A stretch of 7,160 nt of DNA from UBA1206 sp045600105. GTDB taxonomy: Bacteria > Bacillota > Clostridia > Oscillospirales > CAG-382. Where the stretch lies: contig JAZRXG010000048.1 in NCBI GenBank assembly GCA_045600105.1, positions 1-7,160 of the forward strand. The letters run 5' to 3'. Numbering within the stretch: the first letter of the stretch is position 1; each line of letters starts with the position of its first letter. The position numbers were made by a program, and so were the translations under genes. The notes below the pieces were generated by a model that saw only the letters and a program-made list of their open reading frames with translations, made no database searches and had not been told where the DNA came from. Positions 4,969-7,160 of the stretch are shown piece after piece.

Positions 4969-5062
4969 ATGGGAATGAAGTTCTCCCCGGGGTCGCCCCG
5001 AACCGCTTATCAAAGCTGATGACTTCTGCAAAAATTCTTGCAGGAAAGTCATCGGCTTTTTT
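4969..5062 (+). ncRNA. crcB motif: Fluoride riboswitch (crcB motif) with terminator platform
   Basis: The leader matches the fluoride aptamer pattern GGNGATGNNGTTCNCC...AACNGC...GCTGATGACTNCT. Here GGGAATGAAGTTCTCCCC lies at 4971-4988, a CGGGG-TCG-CCCCG hairpin at 4988-5000, GAACCGC at 5000-5006 and GCTGATGACTTCTGC at 5015-5029. The 3' conserved strand GATGACTTCTGC is also the 5' arm of a strong terminator ending in six T residues. Fluoride binding should keep that strand in the aptamer and let transcription continue, making an ON switch. The GGGAATGA segment differs slightly from the usual GGCGATGG. It sits between a strong promoter and an antiporter gene; ion transporters, including Na+/H+ antiporters, are known targets of this riboswitch class. 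Confidence 0.85.
5015..5062 (+). terminator. Riboswitch-controlled terminator
   Basis: The stem GCTGATGACTTCTGCAA (5015-5031) pairs with 5038-5056, with one G-U pair and a two-base GA bulge, a 6-base loop, and TTTTTT at 5057-5062. It overlaps the 3' part of the fluoride aptamer and ends 21 bases before the antiporter ATG. Confidence 0.88.
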
Positions 5063-5071
5063 GCATCTCAG

Positions 5072-5077
5072 AAAGGA
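5072..5077 (+). promoter_or_regulatory. RBS of the antiporter gene
   Basis: AAAGGA, 6 bases before the ATG at 5084, placed just beyond the riboswitch terminator. Confidence 0.65.
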
Positions 5078-5083
5078 TAAATT

Positions 5084-6283
5084 ATGCTTACTTCCCTTGC
5101 CCTCATTTTTTTGGTCGGTCTTTCAATGGCGTTCATCTGCCGCAAGATACGGCTCCCGCGCATCATCGGAATGCTCGTCACCGGCATCGTGCTCGGGCCT
5201 TTTGTTCTCGATCTTCTCGATCCGAAGATCCTCGGCATCTCGTCGGAGCTGCGTCAGATGGCGCTTATCATCATCCTCATCAAGGCGGGCTTGTCGCTGA
5301 ATATCTCCGACCTCAGAAAAGTCGGTCGTTCCGCCGTGCTGATGTCTTTCCTTCCGGCGCTCTTTGAGATCGGCGCGTTCGTCGTTTTCGCCCCGCTTCT
5401 GCTTCACGTGACGCTTCTTGAAGCGGCGATCATCGGCGCGGTGCTCGGTGCCGTCTCCCCCGCCGTCGTGGTCCCCCGCATGGTCAGTCTGATGGAAGAG
5501 GGGTACGGAACGGACAAGCAGATCCCGCAGCTCATTCTCGCCGGGGCGTCGCTCGACGACGTTTTCGTGATCGTTCTGTTTTCCACCTTCGTCGGCATGG
5601 CACAGGGCGGAACGGCAAAGGTCATGGATTTCGTGAGCATCCCCGTTTCGATCGTTCTCGGCATCCTCGTCGGCGCGGTCTTCGGCTTCGTCCTTGCGTG
5701 GGTGTTTGAGTTCGCGCACAAGAAAAACGATTCCATCCGGCAGAGTCTGAAAGTGATCCTCGTTCTCGGCTCGGCGTTCCTGCTGATGGCGATCGAAGGG
5801 TGGCTTGACGGCATCGTTTCGGTTTCGGGGCTGCTTGCCGTGATGAGCATGGCGTGCGTGATCCGGATGCGTACACGGAAAGAGGTTTCAGACGATCTTT
5901 CCGCCAAGTACGGACGTTTGTGGCTCGCCGCCGAGGTGATCCTGTTCGTGCTCGTCGGCGCGGCGGTCGATATCCGCTACACGCTTAACGCGGGCGTGAT
6001 GGCGCTCGTGATGATCTTCCTCGCGCTCGTGTTCCGTTCGGTCGGGGTTCTTTTGTGTCTCATCGGAACGAAGCTGAACGCAAAGGAAAAGCTCTACTGC
6101 GTCATCGCCTATCTGCCGAAAGCGACGGTGCAGGCGGCGATAGGCTCGGTGCCGCTCTCGCTCGGGCTTCCCTGCGGAAATATCGTGCTGTCGGTCGCCG
6201 TCCTCTCGATCCTCGTCACGGCTCCGCTCGGAGCGATCGGAATGGACGTGAGTTATAAGAAACTGCTGAGACGTTCCGAATGA
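5084..6283 (+). CDS. CPA-family cation:proton antiporter under fluoride riboswitch control
   Basis: A 399-aa, very hydrophobic protein with about 12-13 membrane segments and no soluble C-terminal domain. It opens with FICRKIRLPRIIGMLVTGIV and LGPFVLDLL, the usual first helices of NhaP/Kef-type antiporters. GAVLGAVSPAVVVPRM (about 118-133) and AGASLDDVFVIVLFS (about 153-167) follow, where Asp158-Asp159 occupies the ion-binding position of CPA exchangers. A late YLPKATVQAAIG (about 343-354) is common in this subgroup. It should exchange H+ for a monovalent ion across the cytoplasmic membrane. Given the riboswitch, it is probably part of fluoride tolerance, either moving fluoride directly or correcting pH and cation balance; sequence does not decide. 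The ATG has AAAGGA 6 bases upstream. Its G+C-rich codon choice contrasts with the accessory genes on the left. Confidence 0.88.
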   Translation: MLTSLALIFLVGLSMAFICRKIRLPRIIGMLVTGIVLGPFVLDLLDPKILGISSELRQMALIIILIKAGLSLNISDLRKVGRSAVLMSFLPALFEIGAFVVFAPLLLHVTLLEAAIIGAVLGAVSPAVVVPRMVSLMEEGYGTDKQIPQLILAGASLDDVFVIVLFSTFVGMAQGGTAKVMDFVSIPVSIVLGILVGAVFGFVLAWVFEFAHKKNDSIRQSLKVILVLGSAFLLMAIEGWLDGIVSVSGLLAVMSMACVIRMRTRKEVSDDLSAKYGRLWLAAEVILFVLVGAAVDIRYTLNAGVMALVMIFLALVFRSVGVLLCLIGTKLNAKEKLYCVIAYLPKATVQAAIGSVPLSLGLPCGNIVLSVAVLSILVTAPLGAIGMDVSYKKLLRRSE

Positions 6284-6459
6284 AAAACGTTCGCGCCGCA
6301 AATCGAACCCCCGATGACTTCGTCGAAAAGTTTTTTGCCGAAATCGACTTCGTTTGTCTCAGTCTGCGATCCGAAAAAGACCGCGCAGGCGGTCTCTCAG
6401 ACCAAAGACAAACTCGTTTCTTGCGCCTTTGAAGAGCCAAAAGAATAGATCAAAAGAGA
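6284..6459. other. Non-coding stretch with nested inverted repeats
   Basis: There is no convincing gene between the antiporter stop and the bidirectional terminator. The stretch holds a nested structure. GTTTGTCT (6352-6359) pairs with AGACAAAC (6406-6413), GTCTG (6362-6366) with CAGAC (6398-6402), and AGACCGC (6378-6384) with GCGGTCT (6389-6395) around a GCAG loop. GACTTCGT also occurs twice (6316-6323 and 6346-6353). A 50-codon frame (6280-6432) overlaps the antiporter stop but has no ribosome binding site. It could be a degenerate dispersed repeat, a structured 3' UTR or a small RNA; the sequence alone does not decide. Confidence 0.45.
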
Positions 6460-6497
6460 AAAGTGTACCTTTATCCGAGTGGATGAAAGTACACTTT
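6460..6497. terminator. Bidirectional terminator between convergent genes
   Basis: A 17-bp stem (6460-6476 with 6481-6497) has one mismatch, one G-U pair and a GAGT loop, with outer arms AAAGTGTAC/GTACACTTT. On the minus strand it runs into TTTTCTCTTTT, a good U tract for the LCP gene. On the plus strand it ends TTTCTTAA, weaker, serving the antiporter transcript. Confidence 0.82.
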
Positions 6498-6531
6498 CTT
6501 AATGGGAATACTTGATTTTATATCAGGTTTT

Positions 6532-7160
6532 TCAGTCAAGCGGCATGAAATCCTTTATTGCCTTCTGGTTCTTCTTGAGATCCGGGACGAGCACCATCAT
6601 GCCGCGTATGACGTCGTCGTAATACGCGCCCTTGACGGGTATCTGACCTTTGGTGAGCTTCATCGAGCTGAGATGCGGCACGACGTCCCACAAAAGCGAC
6701 ATTATCTGACCGTTCGACATATTCGTCTTGATGTACGGCATCATATCGTTGATGAGGCTGTATATCGTTCCCGCGCCGGCGTTCTTGACGGACTCGAAAA
6801 CGGAGGTGAGCAGCTTCTGCTGACGGCGCGTTCTGTGGAAGTCGGAGTCGATCTTACGTATGCGTACGTACGCGAGAGCCTCATGGGAATTCAGGTGATT
6901 GACCCCCACGTGCAGGTCCTTGAAATCGGGGCGGTTCTTTCTGAAATACTCGACCTCCTGCTCGGTAAGCTCAACGTCGACACCTCCGAGCACTTCGATG
7001 ACCTTACGGAAGGTGTCGTAATTGACCTCGAAGCCGCCGTCTATCTTGACGCCGAAGTTCGTTTCGAACGCTTCGTAAAGGTACGGGAATCCGCCGAATC
7101 TGTACGCGGCGTTAAGACGGTTATCCTTATATCCCTCGTGCTGCTTCACGTAAAGGTCGC
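6532..7160 (-). CDS. LytR-CpsA-Psr (LCP) family protein, 3' part
   Basis: The C-terminal 209 or so codons of a minus-strand gene that continues past the right edge. The frame reads DLYVKQHEGYKDNRLNAAYR followed by FGGF, the LCP signature with its conserved Arg and Asn. The block YVRIRKIDSDFHRTRRQQKL near the middle holds the paired Arg and Asp residues that bind the pyrophosphate of the lipid-linked substrate. LCP proteins are membrane-anchored enzymes outside the cell that transfer teichoic acid or capsular polymers onto peptidoglycan in Gram-positive bacteria. The N-terminal membrane anchor and the start of the catalytic domain lie outside the window. A GTG at 7147-7149 is an internal valine, not the start, because the family match continues upstream of it. 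The gene ends with KDFMPLD and a TGA; a terminator follows. Confidence 0.9.
   Translation of the reverse strand, partial: DLYVKQHEGYKDNRLNAAYRFGGFPYLYEAFETNFGVKIDGGFEVNYDTFRKVIEVLGGVDVELTEQEVEYFRKNRPDFKDLHVGVNHLNSHEALAYVRIRKIDSDFHRTRRQQKLLTSVFESVKNAGAGTIYSLINDMMPYIKTNMSNGQIMSLLWDVVPHLSSMKLTKGQIPVKGAYYDDVIRGMMVLVPDLKKNQKAIKDFMPLD

Noticed and set aside
5123..5719. Long minus-strand open frames opposite the antiporter
   Set aside because: Charged, low-complexity translations are typical of the reverse strand of a G+C-rich membrane protein gene, and no start signals are seen.
6280..6432. A 50-codon frame starting in an ATGA overlap with the antiporter stop
   Set aside because: No Shine-Dalgarno sequence, no recognisable family, and it runs through a strongly self-complementary stretch; more likely non-coding.
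7147..7149. GTG as start of the LCP gene
   Set aside because: The frame continues upstream with DLY, part of the conserved LCP sequence, so the gene begins outside the window.

Overview
The window looks like a piece of a Clostridia-type Firmicutes genome with mid-range G+C. The signs are near-consensus sigma-A promoters (TTGACA-17-TATAAT), strong AGGAGG-like ribosome binding sites with several TTG starts, Rho-independent terminators, a LytR-CpsA-Psr wall-polymer ligase, and accessory genes of the kind carried on Clostridia integrative elements. No rRNA, tRNA, CRISPR array or transposase was seen.

Left part (1-4287), accessory or mobile DNA. Two overlapping minus-strand genes run off the left edge: a CpaB/RcpC-like SAF-domain membrane protein and a P-loop ParA/TadZ-like ATPase, as in a Tad/Flp-type secretion locus. 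Upstream, on the same strand and separated by a terminator hairpin, is a class II Fic protein with a C-terminal winged-helix region. Its consensus promoter is covered by one of two identically built 29-bp palindromes. Next comes a start-less 3' fragment of an Arc-like ribbon-helix-helix gene, joined by an ATGA overlap to a small XRE repressor with its own terminator. A second class II Fic protein follows on the plus strand, this one with an N-terminal helix-turn-helix. An excisionase-like gene and an unrecognised 65-aa gene point leftward and converge on it. No integrase is visible.

Right part (about 4310-7160), probably ordinary chromosome. A FMN-type split-barrel (PNPOx/NimA-like) gene is followed by a promoter, a fluoride (crcB-motif) riboswitch with a clear terminator platform, and a CPA-family cation:proton antiporter, which is therefore predicted to be induced by fluoride. 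A structured non-coding stretch and a bidirectional terminator separate it from a convergent LCP-family gene that runs off the right edge.

The strongest observations are the fluoride riboswitch-antiporter unit and the twin-operator promoter of the first fic gene. The pairing of two self-inhibited Fic enzymes with opposite HTH placement around a broken RHH-XRE module suggests a self-regulating AMPylator (or related nucleotidyl-transfer) module in a mobile element. That functional reading is inference.
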